A stretch of 46,575 nt of DNA, taken from positions 1-46,575 of the forward strand of contig CANQQU010000009.1 in NCBI GenBank assembly GCA_947626085.1. Reading direction: 5' to 3'. The translations under genes and the position numbers were made by a program. The stretch is from an uncultured Oscillospiraceae bacterium. Lineage in GTDB: Bacteria; Bacillota; Clostridia; Oscillospirales; Oscillospiraceae. Of the stretch, positions 34,462 to 42,743 are shown piece after piece (position 1 is the first letter of the stretch; each line of letters opens with the position of its first letter). The notes beneath the pieces are model-generated. The model searched no databases and was not told the DNA's origin. It saw only the letters and a program-made list of their open reading frames with translations.

Positions 34462-34824
34462 ATGCCATCCAACCGATTGGACCGGATCAACGAGGCGGTC
34501 CGCAAGGAGCTGTCCAGCCGCCTGCGGGAGGTCAAGGACCCCCGGGTGCGGGACACCATGATCTCCATCACCCGGGTGGAGGTGACGGCGGATCAGAAGT
34601 ACGCCAAGGTCTATGTCAGCTTCCTGGAAACGGAGAAGGCCAAGGAGGCTATGAAAGGCCTCAAATCCGCCGCGGGCTTCCTGCGCCGGGATCTGGCCCG
34701 GGCGCTGCAGCTGCGCTGCACCCCGGAGCTGCAGTGGGTCCTGGACGAGTCCATCGTCCAGGGGGCCAAAATGCTGGAGCTGCTGCGCTCCCTGGAGGAG
34801 TCCGATGCCGATGACGAGAGCTGA
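34462..34824 (+). CDS. rbfA: 30S ribosome-binding factor RbfA
   Basis: The 120-residue KH-fold protein binds the 30S subunit during late 16S rRNA maturation. Visible signatures are RLDRINEAVRKELSSRL at the start, DPRVRDTMISITRVEVTAD, YAKVYVSFLE and the C-terminal PELQWVLDESIVQGAKM. AAGGAGG precedes the ATG. It overlaps the nrnA start by 20 bases. Confidence 0.96.
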   Translation: MPSNRLDRINEAVRKELSSRLREVKDPRVRDTMISITRVEVTADQKYAKVYVSFLETEKAKEAMKGLKSAAGFLRRDLARALQLRCTPELQWVLDESIVQGAKMLELLRSLEESDADDES

Positions 34825-35749
34825 CGCCGCCGCCTGGCTCCTGGACCGGGACCGCTACCTGATCCTCACCCACCGCCGCCCCGACGGGGACACGGTGGGC
34901 TCCGCTGCGGCGCTGTGCCGGGCCCTTCGGGCCCTGGGGAAGGCCGCCCACGTCCTGAAAAACCCGGAGGTGACGGAAAAATACCTGCCCCTCCTCTCCG
35001 GGCTCACCCTAGACGCCCCCCAGGCCGGGCAGACGGTGATCTCCGTGGACGTGGCCTCCAAAAATATGCTGCCGGACCGGTTCTCGGCCCTGCTGCCGGC
35101 CATCCAGCTCCGGCTGGACCACCACGCCGGGGAATCCTTCACGACCCTGGAGCTGGTGGACCCGGAAATGGGGGCCTGCGGGGAGCTGATCTGGGATCTC
35201 CTAAACCTCTGGGGCCTGAAAATGGACAAAAAAATCGCGGAGGCCCTCTACACCGCCGTGTCCACAGACACCGGCTGCTTCCGCTACGCCAACACCACCG
35301 CCCACACCTTTACCGTGGCGGCGGCCTGCGCCCAGGCGGGGGGCGACCTGTTTTCCATCAACCAGGCCATTTTTGAGACCACCTCCCTGGCAAAGCTCCG
35401 GCTCAGCGGCTATGCCGCCCAGCATATCCGCCGGTCCCAGGGTGGAAAAATTGCCGTGTTTCCCCTGCCCAAGGCGGTGGAGACCGCCCTGGAGGCCACG
35501 GAGGACGATTTGGAAAACGTCTCCGGCCTGCCCCGGTCCCTGCCGGGGGTGGTGCTGGCCGCCACCCTCCGGGAAAATCCCGGCGGGTCGGTGAAGGTCT
35601 CTCTCCGGGCGGCGCCGGGCTATGACGCCGCCGCCATCTGCCGCGCCTTCGGCGGCGGGGGCCACCGGGGGGCCGCCGGGGCCACCCTGAAAATGTCCCT
35701 GGAAGCGGCGGCCCAGGCCATGGAACAGGCCATGGCGGAGGCGCTATGA
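34805..35749 (+). CDS. nrnA: Bifunctional oligoribonuclease/PAP phosphatase NrnA (DHH family)
   Basis: This 314-residue DHH-DHHA1 phosphoesterase degrades nano-RNA and 3'-phosphoadenosine-5'-phosphate. Motifs include THRRPDGDTVGS near residue 19, the central LDHHAGES with the DHH triad, and the DHHA1 motif FGGGGHRGAAG at the C-terminus. ATG 34805 sits 6 bases after GGAGG; ATG 34811 is a possible alternative. Its stop overlaps truB (ATGA). This position between rbfA and truB is conserved in Firmicutes. Confidence 0.93.
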   Translation: MPMTRADAAAWLLDRDRYLILTHRRPDGDTVGSAAALCRALRALGKAAHVLKNPEVTEKYLPLLSGLTLDAPQAGQTVISVDVASKNMLPDRFSALLPAIQLRLDHHAGESFTTLELVDPEMGACGELIWDLLNLWGLKMDKKIAEALYTAVSTDTGCFRYANTTAHTFTVAAACAQAGGDLFSINQAIFETTSLAKLRLSGYAAQHIRRSQGGKIAVFPLPKAVETALEATEDDLENVSGLPRSLPGVVLAATLRENPGGSVKVSLRAAPGYDAAAICRAFGGGGHRGAAGATLKMSLEAAAQAMEQAMAEAL

Positions 35750-36600
35750 ACGGGATCCTGGTGGTGGACAAGCCCGCCGGCTGGACCAGTCAGGACGTGA
35801 CCGCCCGGGTCCGCCGGGCCTGCGACACCCGCCGGATCGGCCACGGAGGCACCCTGGACCCCATGGCAACGGGGGTGCTGCCGGTTTTCGTGGGCCGGGC
35901 CACCCGGGCGGTGCCCTTTTTCGAGGGTGCGGAGAAGACCTACCTGGCAAAGGTGCGGCTGGGGCTGACCACCGACACCGAGGACGTCACCGGCACGGTG
36001 CTGTCCCGCCGGGAAGTGTCCGTAACGGAAGAACAGTTCCGGGCGGTCCTGCCCCAATTTACCGGGCAAATTCTCCAGGTGCCGCCCATGTACTCCGCCC
36101 TGAAGGTGGAGGGCCGGCGGCTCTACGACCTGGCCCGGGCGGGGAAAGAGGTGGCGCGGCAGCCCCGGCCAATTACGATCTTTTCCCTGGAATGCACCGC
36201 CTTTTCCGGGGACTCGGCGGAAATTCGGGTCCACTGCTCCAAAGGGACATACATTCGCACGCTGTGTAAGGACATCGGCGCCGCCCTGGGCTGCGGGGGC
36301 TGCATGGCCGCCCTCCGCCGGGAGGCGGCGGGCCGATTTACCCTCCGGGAGGCCGTCCCGCTGGAGGCGCTGCTGGAGGGGCCGGAACAGTATTTGCTGC
36401 CGGTGGACGCTCTCTTTGACCAGCTCCCGGCGGTGTCCCTGACAGAAAAACAGACCCTCCGCTGCCGCAGCGGCAATCCCTTCTCCCGCCCGCTGGCGGA
36501 CGGGCTCTACCGGGCCTACAGCCCGGAAGGGGAATTTCTCATGCTGGCCCGGGCCCAGAACGGGGTCGTGACCACGGTAAAGAGCTTTTTTGAGGTATGA
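35746..36600 (+). CDS. truB: tRNA pseudouridine-55 synthase TruB
   Basis: The 284-residue enzyme makes pseudouridine 55 in the tRNA T loop. The catalytic segment HGGTLDPMATGVLPV contains Asp38. KTYLAKVRLGLTTDTED, PPMYSALKVEGRRLYDLAR and SKGTYIRTLCKDIG are all family signatures. It overlaps nrnA and ribF by four bases each. Confidence 0.97.
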   Translation: MNGILVVDKPAGWTSQDVTARVRRACDTRRIGHGGTLDPMATGVLPVFVGRATRAVPFFEGAEKTYLAKVRLGLTTDTEDVTGTVLSRREVSVTEEQFRAVLPQFTGQILQVPPMYSALKVEGRRLYDLARAGKEVARQPRPITIFSLECTAFSGDSAEIRVHCSKGTYIRTLCKDIGAALGCGGCMAALRREAAGRFTLREAVPLEALLEGPEQYLLPVDALFDQLPAVSLTEKQTLRCRSGNPFSRPLADGLYRAYSPEGEFLMLARAQNGVVTTVKSFFEV

Positions 36601-37442
36601 CGCAAATAAAACAAGTTTTGGCCCTGGGCTTTTTCGACGGGGTCCATTTAGGCCACGCCGCCCTGCTCTCCGCCTGCCGGGACCTGGCGGACCGGCTGGG
36701 GACGGCGGCGGGGGCCCTGACCTTCGACCACCACCCCAAGGCCCTGACGGACGGGGCCGCCCCGGGACTCATCAACACCCTGCCGGACCGGGTTCGGCTG
36801 CTAAAGGCCCTGGGCATGGACCGGGCGCTGGTGCTGCCCTTCGACCGGCAGCTGATGGAGCTGCCCTGGCAGGACTTCTTCCGGCGGCTGCTGGAGGAGT
36901 ACAATGCAGCGGGGCTGGTCTGGGGCCACGATTTTCGGTTTGGCCGCCGGGGGGCGGGCAACGGCGCCCTGCTGGCGGAGGCCTGCCGGGCATCGGGCAT
37001 CCCCTATATTTCGGTGCCGGAGCAAAAATTCCGGGGCCTGACCGTCTCCTCCACCCACATCCGCCACCTTTTGGAGGCGGGGGAAATCCAGGAGGCCAAC
37101 GACTTTTTGGGCCACCCCCATTTGCTCACCGGGCAGGCCGTGCCGGACGGCCCGCTCTGCCGCCTGGCCCTGCCGGAAGAACTGGCCCGGCTCCAGCCGG
37201 GGGCCTACGCCTGCCTGGCCGGAATCCGGGGCCTCTGGCATCCCGCCGCGGCGGTCATAGAACCGGAGGCGGCAGAGCTGTTCTTCCCAAAGGGCGGCCC
37301 GCCGGAGGCGGGACCGCTGACCCTGGCCTTTTTCCGGCGGCTGCCGGAGGGGGCGGAATGGGAAGAAATCGGGCTGTTCGCTCTGGATTTCTTTGAAAAA
37401 ATGGAAATTTTTCCTTTACTTTTGGATAAAATCATGCTATGA
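36597..37442 (+). CDS. ribF: RibF-type FMN adenylyltransferase with a degenerate riboflavin kinase half
   Basis: RibF normally phosphorylates riboflavin and adenylates FMN to FAD. The N-terminal nucleotidyltransferase (about 1-160) is intact, with GFFDGVHLGH at 11-20, DHHPKAL, and SSTHIR from Ser151. The C-terminal part (about 165-281) keeps a kinase-like length, but I cannot find the kinase motif G-x-P-T-A-N or the NIGxRPT block. It reads TGQAVPDGPLCRLALPEEL instead. The total length of 281 is slightly below the usual 300-310. I infer FAD synthesis is retained and kinase activity may be lost. The start overlaps truB by four bases. Confidence 0.85.
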   Translation: MTQIKQVLALGFFDGVHLGHAALLSACRDLADRLGTAAGALTFDHHPKALTDGAAPGLINTLPDRVRLLKALGMDRALVLPFDRQLMELPWQDFFRRLLEEYNAAGLVWGHDFRFGRRGAGNGALLAEACRASGIPYISVPEQKFRGLTVSSTHIRHLLEAGEIQEANDFLGHPHLLTGQAVPDGPLCRLALPEELARLQPGAYACLAGIRGLWHPAAAVIEPEAAELFFPKGGPPEAGPLTLAFFRRLPEGAEWEEIGLFALDFFEKMEIFPLLLDKIML

Positions 37443-37443
37443 T
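37415..37443 (+). promoter_or_regulatory. Promoter of rpsO
   Basis: TTTACT (37415-37420), a 17-base spacer and TATGAT (37438-37443) with an extended TGC before the -10. The -10 covers the ribF stop codon (37440-37442). Confidence 0.7.
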
Positions 37444-37562
37444 AGTCGGGCTGGCCAAACGGCCCGCTATTCGCCCCCGGCCCAGTCGCGGGATACAGCC
37501 AAAACGGCGCTCCATCGGCCCTGACTTAGCCTGCGGGTAATTTTTTGAAAGGTGGAAATACC
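37444..37562 (+). promoter_or_regulatory. Structured rpsO leader
   Basis: The roughly 110-base leader contains CGGGC/GCCCG around 37448-37467 and further GC-rich pairings, then TAATTTTTTG before the ribosome binding site. S15 controls its own synthesis through such leaders in other bacteria. I cannot match this one to a known fold by eye. Confidence 0.4.
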
Positions 37563-37829
37563 ATGATTCAGAAGGAAAAGAAGACCCAGGTCATCCTGGA
37601 AAACGCCACCCACGAGGGTGACACCGGCTCTCCCGAGGTGCAGATCGCCATTCTCACCGCCCGGATCAACGAGCTGACCGATCACCTGCGGGTCCACAAG
37701 CACGACAATCACTCCCGCCGGGGCCTGCTGATGATGGTCGGCAAGCGCCGCAGCCTGCTGGACTATCTGGCGAAGAAGGACATCAACCGTTACCGCGCCA
37801 TTATCGCCAAGCTGGGCATCCGGAAGTAA
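37563..37829 (+). CDS. rpsO: 30S ribosomal protein S15
   Basis: The 88-residue protein binds the central domain of 16S rRNA. The sequence is standard S15: [20 protein letters not shown], then [21 protein letters not shown] and the end [19 protein letters not shown] precedes the ATG. It is followed by its own terminator and then pnp, a conserved rpsO-pnp order. Confidence 0.98.
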   Translation: MIQKEKKTQVILENATHEGDTGSPEVQIAILTARINELTDHLRVHKHDNHSRRGLLMMVGKRRSLLDYLAKKDINRYRAIIAKLGIRK

Positions 37830-37882
37830 CGAGCATGGGGCGGCCGCAAACGGCAAACGCGGAAGTCTATTGACAAGCTGAG

Positions 37883-37905
37883 CCCCCAGCCCCGCGGGCT
37901 GGGGG
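37883..37905 (+). terminator. Terminator of rpsO
   Basis: CCCCCAGCCC and GGGCTGGGGG form a perfect 10-bp stem with loop CGC, followed by TTCCTTT. It uncouples rpsO from pnp at least in part. Confidence 0.75.
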
Positions 37906-37930
37906 TTCCTTTCAAGTCTCGCCCGCAAAA

Positions 37931-38009
37931 GCGATACCGGGCGAGCCCAGCAGCTGTGGCGATAACCACCAGGCCCCGTGCGCATTGACCGCGGCGGCAC
38001 GCCGCCACC
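37931..38009. repeat. Family B repeat, single copy
   Basis: In reverse complement this region reads GCGTGCGC-like, GCCTGGTGGTTATCG, CTGCTGGGCTCGCCCGGTATCG, as in the units at 22093-22302. It is flanked by the hairpin GGCGGC/GCCGCC. It lies in the 292-base gap between rpsO and pnp. It is more diverged than the other copies (CACGGGGCCTGG instead of GCGCCAGTCTGG). Confidence 0.75.
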
Positions 38010-38030
38010 AACAAAGATGAATAATCCCGT

Positions 38031-38092
38031 GGAGCTTTAGCAGTTGAAGGCGCTTCCGCGCGCCGGCGGCGGCTTCAAGTGCTAAAACCTCC
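38031..38092 (+). promoter_or_regulatory. Long hairpin in the pnp leader
   Basis: GGAG-C-TTTAGCA-G-TTGAAG pairs with CTTCAA-G-TGCTAAA-AC-CTCC, giving about 17 base pairs with one internal mismatch and a GC-rich apical part. It ends 29 bases before the pnp start codon and just before the AAGGAGG ribosome binding site. In Escherichia coli a comparable leader stem is cut by RNase III and PNPase to autoregulate pnp. Confidence 0.6.
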
Positions 38093-38121
38093 CCGGGTAT
38101 CGATTATAAGGAGGTTTTTTC

Positions 38122-40242
38122 ATGATCACCCATAAGCAATTTCCCAACCACCGGATCTACGAGATGGAGATCGGCGGCCGCCCCTTCACCGTGGAGACCG
38201 GCAAGGTGGCGGAGCTGGCGGACGCCGGCTGCGTCTGCCGCTACGGTGACACCGTGGTGCTGGTCACCGTGTGCTGCTCCCCCGAGCCCAAGGCCGGCAT
38301 CGACTACTTCCCCCTGACCATCGAGTTTGAGGAGCGGCTCTACTCCGTGGGCCGGATCCCCGGCTCCTTCAACCGCCGGGAGGGCAAGCCCTCCGAGCGG
38401 GGCATCCTGAACAGCCGGATCATCGACCGGCCCATGCGCCCCCTCTTTGACGAGGAGCTGCGCAACGACGTGGTGGTGACCTGCACCGTGCTGGCCACCG
38501 ACTATGACAATCCCGTGGAGATCGTGGCCTCCCTGGGCGCCTCCATCTCCATCGCCGCCTCCGACGTGCCCTGGAACGGCCCCGTGGCCACCACCAACGT
38601 GGCCCACCTGGGGGACAAGTATATCATCAACCCCTCCGCCGACCAGCGGGCCGCCGCGGACTGCTTCGTGTGCATCGCCTCCACCTTCGAGAAGGTGGTC
38701 ATGATCGAGACCGAGGCCAACGAGGCCCCGGAGCCCATCGTCCTGGAGTGCATCCGCATCGCCCATGAGACGAATATGGAAATCGTCAAGTTCATCAACG
38801 GCATCGTCGCCGAGATCGGCAAGCCCAAGTTCACCTTCGAGAAGGCCGCCGTGAACCACGACCTGCTGGACGACCTGTGCGCCTACGGCATGGACCAGAT
38901 CGAGTACGCCCTGGATACCGACGACAAGAACATCCGGGAGGAGCGGCTCAACGCCGCCCGCCGGGATTTCGCCGAAAAATTCGGGGAGAAGTACGAGGAT
39001 TTCGACGTCCACATCGACGTCTGCCTGTACAAAATGCAGAAAAAGGTGGTCAAAAAATGGCTGCTGGCCGGCAAGCGGGTAGACGGCCGGGGCATGGACG
39101 AGATCCGGCCCCTGGCCGCCGAGGTGGGCGTGCTGCCCCGGGTCCACGGCTCGGGCCTGTTCACCCGTGGCCAGACCCAGGTGCTGTCCATCTGCACCCT
39201 GAACACCCTGTCCGCCGCCCAGAAGCTGGACACCATCTACCCCGAGGAGACCAAGCGCTATATCCATCACTACAACTTCCCCGCCTTCTCCACCGGCGAG
39301 GCCAAAGCCGCCCGCTCCACCTCCCGCCGGGAGATCGGCCACGGCGCCCTGGCTGAAAAGGCCCTGCTGCCCGTGATCCCCTCCGTGGAGGAGTTCCCCT
39401 ACTGCATCCGGGTGGTGTCCGAGGTGCTGTCCTCCAACGGCTCCACCTCCCAGGGCTCCATCTGCGGCTCCACCCTGGCTCTGATGGACGCCGGCGTGCC
39501 CATCAAGCGGCCCGTGGCCGGCATTTCCTGCGGCCTGATCTCCGACCAGGAGACCGGCCAGTGGCGGACCTTTACCGACATCCAGGGCGTGGAGGACTTC
39601 CACGGCGAGATGGACTTCAAGGTGGCCGGCACCACCGAGGGCGTCACCGCCATCCAGATGGACCTGAAGAACAAGGGCCTGACCATGGAGATCATCGCCG
39701 ACGCTCTGGAGCGCTGCCGGAAGGCCCGGCTGGAGATCTTGGAGCAGATCATGCTGCCCTGCATCTCCGCGCCCCGGCCCGAGGTGTCCGAGTACGCCCC
39801 CAAGATGATCAGCCTGAAGATCCCCGTGGACAAGATCCGGGAGGTCATCGGCTCCGGCGGCAAGACCATCCAGAAGATCTGCGCCGACACCGGCGCCAAG
39901 GTGGACATCGAGGACGACGGCTCCGTCTTTATCTCCGCGGTGGACGCGGAGGCGGCCCTGGCCGCCAAGAAGATGGTGGACGACATCTGCTTCGTCCCCG
40001 AGGTGGGCCAGCTCTACTATGGCCGGGTGGTGCGGATCCTGCCCATCGGCGCCTTTGTGGAGATCGCTCCGGGCCACGACGGCATGGTCCACATCTCCAA
40101 GCTGGACACCAAGCGGGTCGAAAAGGTGGAGGACGTGCTGAACATCGGAGACATGACCTGGGTCAAGTTCATGGGCTTCGACGAGAAGGGCCGGGCCAAC
40201 TTCAGCCGCAAGGACGCCCTGAAGGAAATGGCCGGAAAATAA
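38122..40242 (+). CDS. pnp: Polynucleotide phosphorylase
   Basis: This 706-residue enzyme degrades RNA by phosphorolysis from the 3' end. Two RNase PH domains (about 10-140 and 310-540) flank a helical domain. A KH domain (IREVIGSGGKTIQKI) and an S1 domain (YYGRVVRILPIGAFVEI) follow. The FNRREGKPSERG and TSRREIGHGALAEKAL segments line the phosphate and RNA site. AAGGAGG lies 9 bases before the ATG. A strong terminator follows the stop. Confidence 0.98.
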   Translation: MITHKQFPNHRIYEMEIGGRPFTVETGKVAELADAGCVCRYGDTVVLVTVCCSPEPKAGIDYFPLTIEFEERLYSVGRIPGSFNRREGKPSERGILNSRIIDRPMRPLFDEELRNDVVVTCTVLATDYDNPVEIVASLGASISIAASDVPWNGPVATTNVAHLGDKYIINPSADQRAAADCFVCIASTFEKVVMIETEANEAPEPIVLECIRIAHETNMEIVKFINGIVAEIGKPKFTFEKAAVNHDLLDDLCAYGMDQIEYALDTDDKNIREERLNAARRDFAEKFGEKYEDFDVHIDVCLYKMQKKVVKKWLLAGKRVDGRGMDEIRPLAAEVGVLPRVHGSGLFTRGQTQVLSICTLNTLSAAQKLDTIYPEETKRYIHHYNFPAFSTGEAKAARSTSRREIGHGALAEKALLPVIPSVEEFPYCIRVVSEVLSSNGSTSQGSICGSTLALMDAGVPIKRPVAGISCGLISDQETGQWRTFTDIQGVEDFHGEMDFKVAGTTEGVTAIQMDLKNKGLTMEIIADALERCRKARLEILEQIMLPCISAPRPEVSEYAPKMISLKIPVDKIREVIGSGGKTIQKICADTGAKVDIEDDGSVFISAVDAEAALAAKKMVDDICFVPEVGQLYYGRVVRILPIGAFVEIAPGHDGMVHISKLDTKRVEKVEDVLNIGDMTWVKFMGFDEKGRANFSRKDALKEMAGK

Positions 40243-40252
40243 GGCATTTAAT

Positions 40253-40294
40253 CACAAAAAGGACGGAAAATCGTTGATTTTTCGTCCTTTTGTG
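40253..40294. terminator. Terminator of pnp, bidirectional
   Basis: A stem of about 19 bp with one bulged A and one wobble (40253-40272 against 40276-40294) is followed by TTTTTC on the plus strand. It is A-rich on the other side, so it can also end the convergent flavoprotein gene. Confidence 0.9.
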
Positions 40295-40324
40295 TTTTTC
40301 TCGCTGTTTTTCCGATTCGTTTTT

Positions 40325-40870
40325 TCAGATCGCGTCCGCCAGGGCTGCCGCCCTTTGGCAGCCGTCGGTTTTGTCAATGTCGCCGACCTTCAGCACGCCG
40401 GGAATCAAAACTTCGCCCACCATTTTCCACCCGTTCAAGGCGCACGTCCGCTCCATGGGAATGCGGACCCCGTCCATGACGGCCAAATCGTCCTCCTCAC
40501 AGCAGGTGATCAAAGCGCACTCCTTGCCGGAAATGTCCTTGCCGCCCACCACCAGGGAATAAATCCGGTCGATGACGCCCTTGATCTGCGCCGGAATGGA
40601 ATACCAATAGACGGGCATGGTGAACACGATTGCATCCGCCTCCAGAATGGCCGGGGCGATTTCGTTAAAGTCATCGTCAAAGGTGCAGGCTTTTCCGGTG
40701 GAAAAGCAGGTCTCGCAGGCGTGGCAGCCGCCCACCTTTTTAAACGCCGCGTCAAAACGGGTGACCGTATGTCCTTTGGCCTCCGCCGCCTGGATAAAGG
40801 CGTCGGTCATGGCGAAGCTGTTCCCCTTCTTGCGGGGACTGCCGGTGATCACAACAATTTTTTTACTCAT
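40325..40870 (-). CDS. Flavodoxin-fold oxidoreductase with a four-cysteine cluster motif
   Basis: The 181-residue protein has the FMN-binding start VVITGSPRKKGNSFAM and the segment FTMPVYWYSIPAQIKGVIDR. Between them lies C49-x2-C52-x2-C55-x6-C62, the compact cysteine motif of iron-sulfur flavoproteins. That suggests FMN plus a 4Fe-4S cluster, with electron transfer from NAD(P)H or ferredoxin. The substrate is unknown. It is divergent from an HxlR regulator, with overlapping promoters, a common arrangement for redox- or electrophile-responsive reductases. TTGGAGGACC precedes the ATG. Confidence 0.85.
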   Translation of the reverse strand: MSKKIVVITGSPRKKGNSFAMTDAFIQAAEAKGHTVTRFDAAFKKVGGCHACETCFSTGKACTFDDDFNEIAPAILEADAIVFTMPVYWYSIPAQIKGVIDRIYSLVVGGKDISGKECALITCCEEDDLAVMDGVRIPMERTCALNGWKMVGEVLIPGVLKVGDIDKTDGCQRAAALADAI

Positions 40871-40895
40871 GATTGGTCCTCCAATTTCTCCGGGA

Positions 40896-40924
40896 TTGAC
40901 TTTTCTCCCGGACTATACTATAAT
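40896..40924 (+). promoter_or_regulatory. Promoter of the HxlR regulator gene
   Basis: TTGACT (40896-40901), a 17-base spacer and TATAAT (40919-40924). The -10 overlaps the -10 of the divergent promoter. Confidence 0.8.
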
Positions 40925-40945
40925 TTTACCATCCATTTATCACAA
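40917..40945 (-). promoter_or_regulatory. Promoter of the flavoprotein gene
   Basis: Minus-strand TTGTGA (40940-40945), a 17-base spacer and TATAGT (40917-40922), overlapping the HxlR promoter head to head. Confidence 0.6.
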
Positions 40946-40948
40946 AGC

Positions 40949-40975
40949 AAGTACGCACATTCAGGTGCGATACTT
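40949..40975. promoter_or_regulatory. Inverted repeat, probable HxlR operator
   Basis: AAGTACGCAC and GTGCGATACTT form a near-perfect dyad with a 6-base centre. It lies just upstream of the flavoprotein -35 and downstream of the hxlR -10. Bound protein could repress its own gene and control the flavoprotein. Confidence 0.65.
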
Positions 40976-40996
40976 ACCAAAAGGAAAGTGATGGCC

Positions 40997-41338
40997 ATGA
41001 ACATCGAATGTATTCAGGACGCGAAATTGGAGGACACCGGCTTTTCTTACACCATGTCCCTGATCCAGGGGAAGTACAAGATGCTGATCCTCTACGCGCT
41101 GGCCTGGTTTGGGGTGGTGCGCTTCAATGAGATGAAGAAATTCATCGGCGGCATTTCCTACAAGACCCTCAGCGCCACCCTCAAGGAGCTGGAGGCCGAC
41201 GGCCTGGTCCACCGGGAGGAATATCCCCAGATCCCGCCGAAGGTGGAGTACAGCTTGACGGAGCGGGGGCGGTCCCTGATGCCGATCCTGGACCAGATGT
41301 GTACCTGGGGAGAGGAACACCGCCCGGAAAACGGTTGA
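40997..41338 (+). CDS. HxlR-family winged-helix regulator
   Basis: The 113-residue protein shows the HxlR wHTH: LIQGKYKMLILYAL, FNEMKKFIGGISYKTLSATLKELEADGLV and the wing VEYSLTERGRSLMP. Cys5 near the N-terminus and Cys102 are the only cysteines. Several family members (HypR, QorR) sense oxidants or quinones through an N-terminal Cys, so a redox role is plausible. Start 40997 is 8 bases from GGAAAG; ATG 40991 is too close. It is divergent from the flavoprotein it likely controls. Confidence 0.87.
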   Translation: MNIECIQDAKLEDTGFSYTMSLIQGKYKMLILYALAWFGVVRFNEMKKFIGGISYKTLSATLKELEADGLVHREEYPQIPPKVEYSLTERGRSLMPILDQMCTWGEEHRPENG

Positions 41339-41341
41339 TAC

Positions 41342-41387
41342 AAAAAATGGGAAGGCATGGCCAAAAAGCCGCGCCTTCCCGTTTTTT
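41342..41387. terminator. Bidirectional terminator between hxlR-type gene and upp
   Basis: AAAAAATGGGAAGGC pairs with GCCTTCCCGTTTTTT, with an inner GGC/GCC step. It serves both convergent genes. Confidence 0.9.
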
Positions 41388-41406
41388 GGAATTGCCTTTT
41401 TCTTCT

Positions 41407-42030
41407 TTATTTCGTGCCGAAGATCCGGTCGCCGGCGTCCCCCAGGCCGGGGACGATGTAGGCGTGCTCGTTGAGCCCCTGATCCACCGCCGCCAGATAG
41501 ATATCCACGTCCGGGTGGGCCTTCTCCACCTCCCGGATGCCCTCCGGCGCGCCGATGATGTTCATCATAATGATGTTCCGGCAGCCCCGGGCCTTGAGAA
41601 AATCAATGGCCGCCACGGCGCTGCCGCCGGTGGCCAGCATGGGGTCCACCAGGAACACCTGCCGGTTGGCGATGTCCTCCGGCAGCTTGCAGTAGTACTC
41701 CACCGGCTTGTGGGTCTCGGGATCCCGGTACAGACCGATGTGGCCAATCTTGGCGGAGGGAATCAGGCTCACCATCTTGTCCACCATGCCCAGGCCCGCC
41801 CGGAGGACCGGGACGATGGCCAGCTTCTTGCCCGCTAGGACCCGAACCTTGGCCGGGGCCACGGGGGTCTCGATCTCCACCTCCACGGTGGGCAGGTTCC
41901 GGGTGGCCTCATAGCACATCAGGCCGGAGATCTCCCCCACCAGCTCCCGAAATTCCTTGACGCTGGTATGCTTGTCCCGCAGGATGGCCAGCTTGTGCTG
42001 GATCAGCGGATGCTCCAATACATGAACCAT
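41407..42030 (-). CDS. upp: Uracil phosphoribosyltransferase
   Basis: The 207-residue enzyme salvages uracil to UMP with PRPP. The PRPP motif [21 protein letters not shown] and the uracil-binding end [18 protein letters not shown] are clear. AAAGGAGAAATAAAA precedes the ATG, which lies 2 bases after tsaB. It is the last gene of the prfA-tsaE-tsaB-upp operon; no attenuator or PyrR-type leader is seen. Confidence 0.97.
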   Translation of the reverse strand: MVHVLEHPLIQHKLAILRDKHTSVKEFRELVGEISGLMCYEATRNLPTVEVEIETPVAPAKVRVLAGKKLAIVPVLRAGLGMVDKMVSLIPSAKIGHIGLYRDPETHKPVEYYCKLPEDIANRQVFLVDPMLATGGSAVAAIDFLKARGCRNIIMMNIIGAPEGIREVEKAHPDVDIYLAAVDQGLNEHAYIVPGLGDAGDRIFGTK

Positions 42031-42032
42031 TT

Positions 42033-42743
42033 TTATTTCTCCTTTTCTATTGCTTGTCCCCGGGCGAGGCGCTCCCGCTCCGCCTGGGACAGTCTTAAAT
42101 AGTTAGGCGCCAGGGCGCCGGGGTCCCCGGGGTCCCCCCGAGCGATAGCCGCCTCCGCCGCCAGGGCCACGCCGGCGGCCCGCTGATGGCGGCGATGCTC
42201 CGGGGGCGCCACCAGATTCGGCAGGGCCAGGCCGTGAAATGCAAGCTCGCTGCCGTCCCCCACCAGAAAAACTGGGCCGGAAAATCCTTCCAAATCCTGC
42301 CGCAGCTCCTCCAGGGAGAGCGCCCGATCCTCCCGCAGGCGGGTCAGGCGGCCTTCTTTAGCGGAAAACAGGGCGTTGTACACCTGCTGGCGGCGGGCGT
42401 CCATCACGGGACACACCACCCCCTGCCAGGCCCCCAATCCCAGGGCCATGGCCTCCAGGGTGGACACCCCGTACAGCGGCAGCTCCCGGCCCCAGGCGAA
42501 GCCCTTGGCCGCCGCCAGGCCGATCCGCACGCCGGTGAAGCTCCCCGGCCCCGCGGCACAGGCCACAGCGGTGACGTCGGCGGGGGTAAAGCCGCAGCTT
42601 CTCAGCAGCTCCTCCGCCATGGAGAGCAGGGTCTGGCTGTGGGTCAGGCCGGTATTTTGATAGGTCTCCCCCAGGAGCAGGCCGGGCCGGGACAGTGCCA
42701 CGGAGGCCGCCTTGGCGGAGGTCTCAAAGCTCAGGAGTAACAA
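42033..42743 (-). CDS. tsaB: tRNA threonylcarbamoyladenosine protein TsaB
   Basis: The 236-residue protein is a partner of TsaD in making t6A37 on ANN-decoding tRNAs. The ASKHA-fold start [31 protein letters not shown] and the family signature [18 protein letters not shown] are present. The start is taken as TTG 42743: GGAGG lies 8 bases upstream and the family N-terminus begins exactly there. The frame stays open upstream into tsaE, but that extension has no TsaB similarity. It overlaps tsaE by 20 bases. Confidence 0.92.
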   Translation of the reverse strand: MLLLSFETSAKAASVALSRPGLLLGETYQNTGLTHSQTLLSMAEELLRSCGFTPADVTAVACAAGPGSFTGVRIGLAAAKGFAWGRELPLYGVSTLEAMALGLGAWQGVVCPVMDARRQQVYNALFSAKEGRLTRLREDRALSLEELRQDLEGFSGPVFLVGDGSELAFHGLALPNLVAPPEHRRHQRAAGVALAAEAAIARGDPGDPGALAPNYLRLSQAERERLARGQAIEKEK

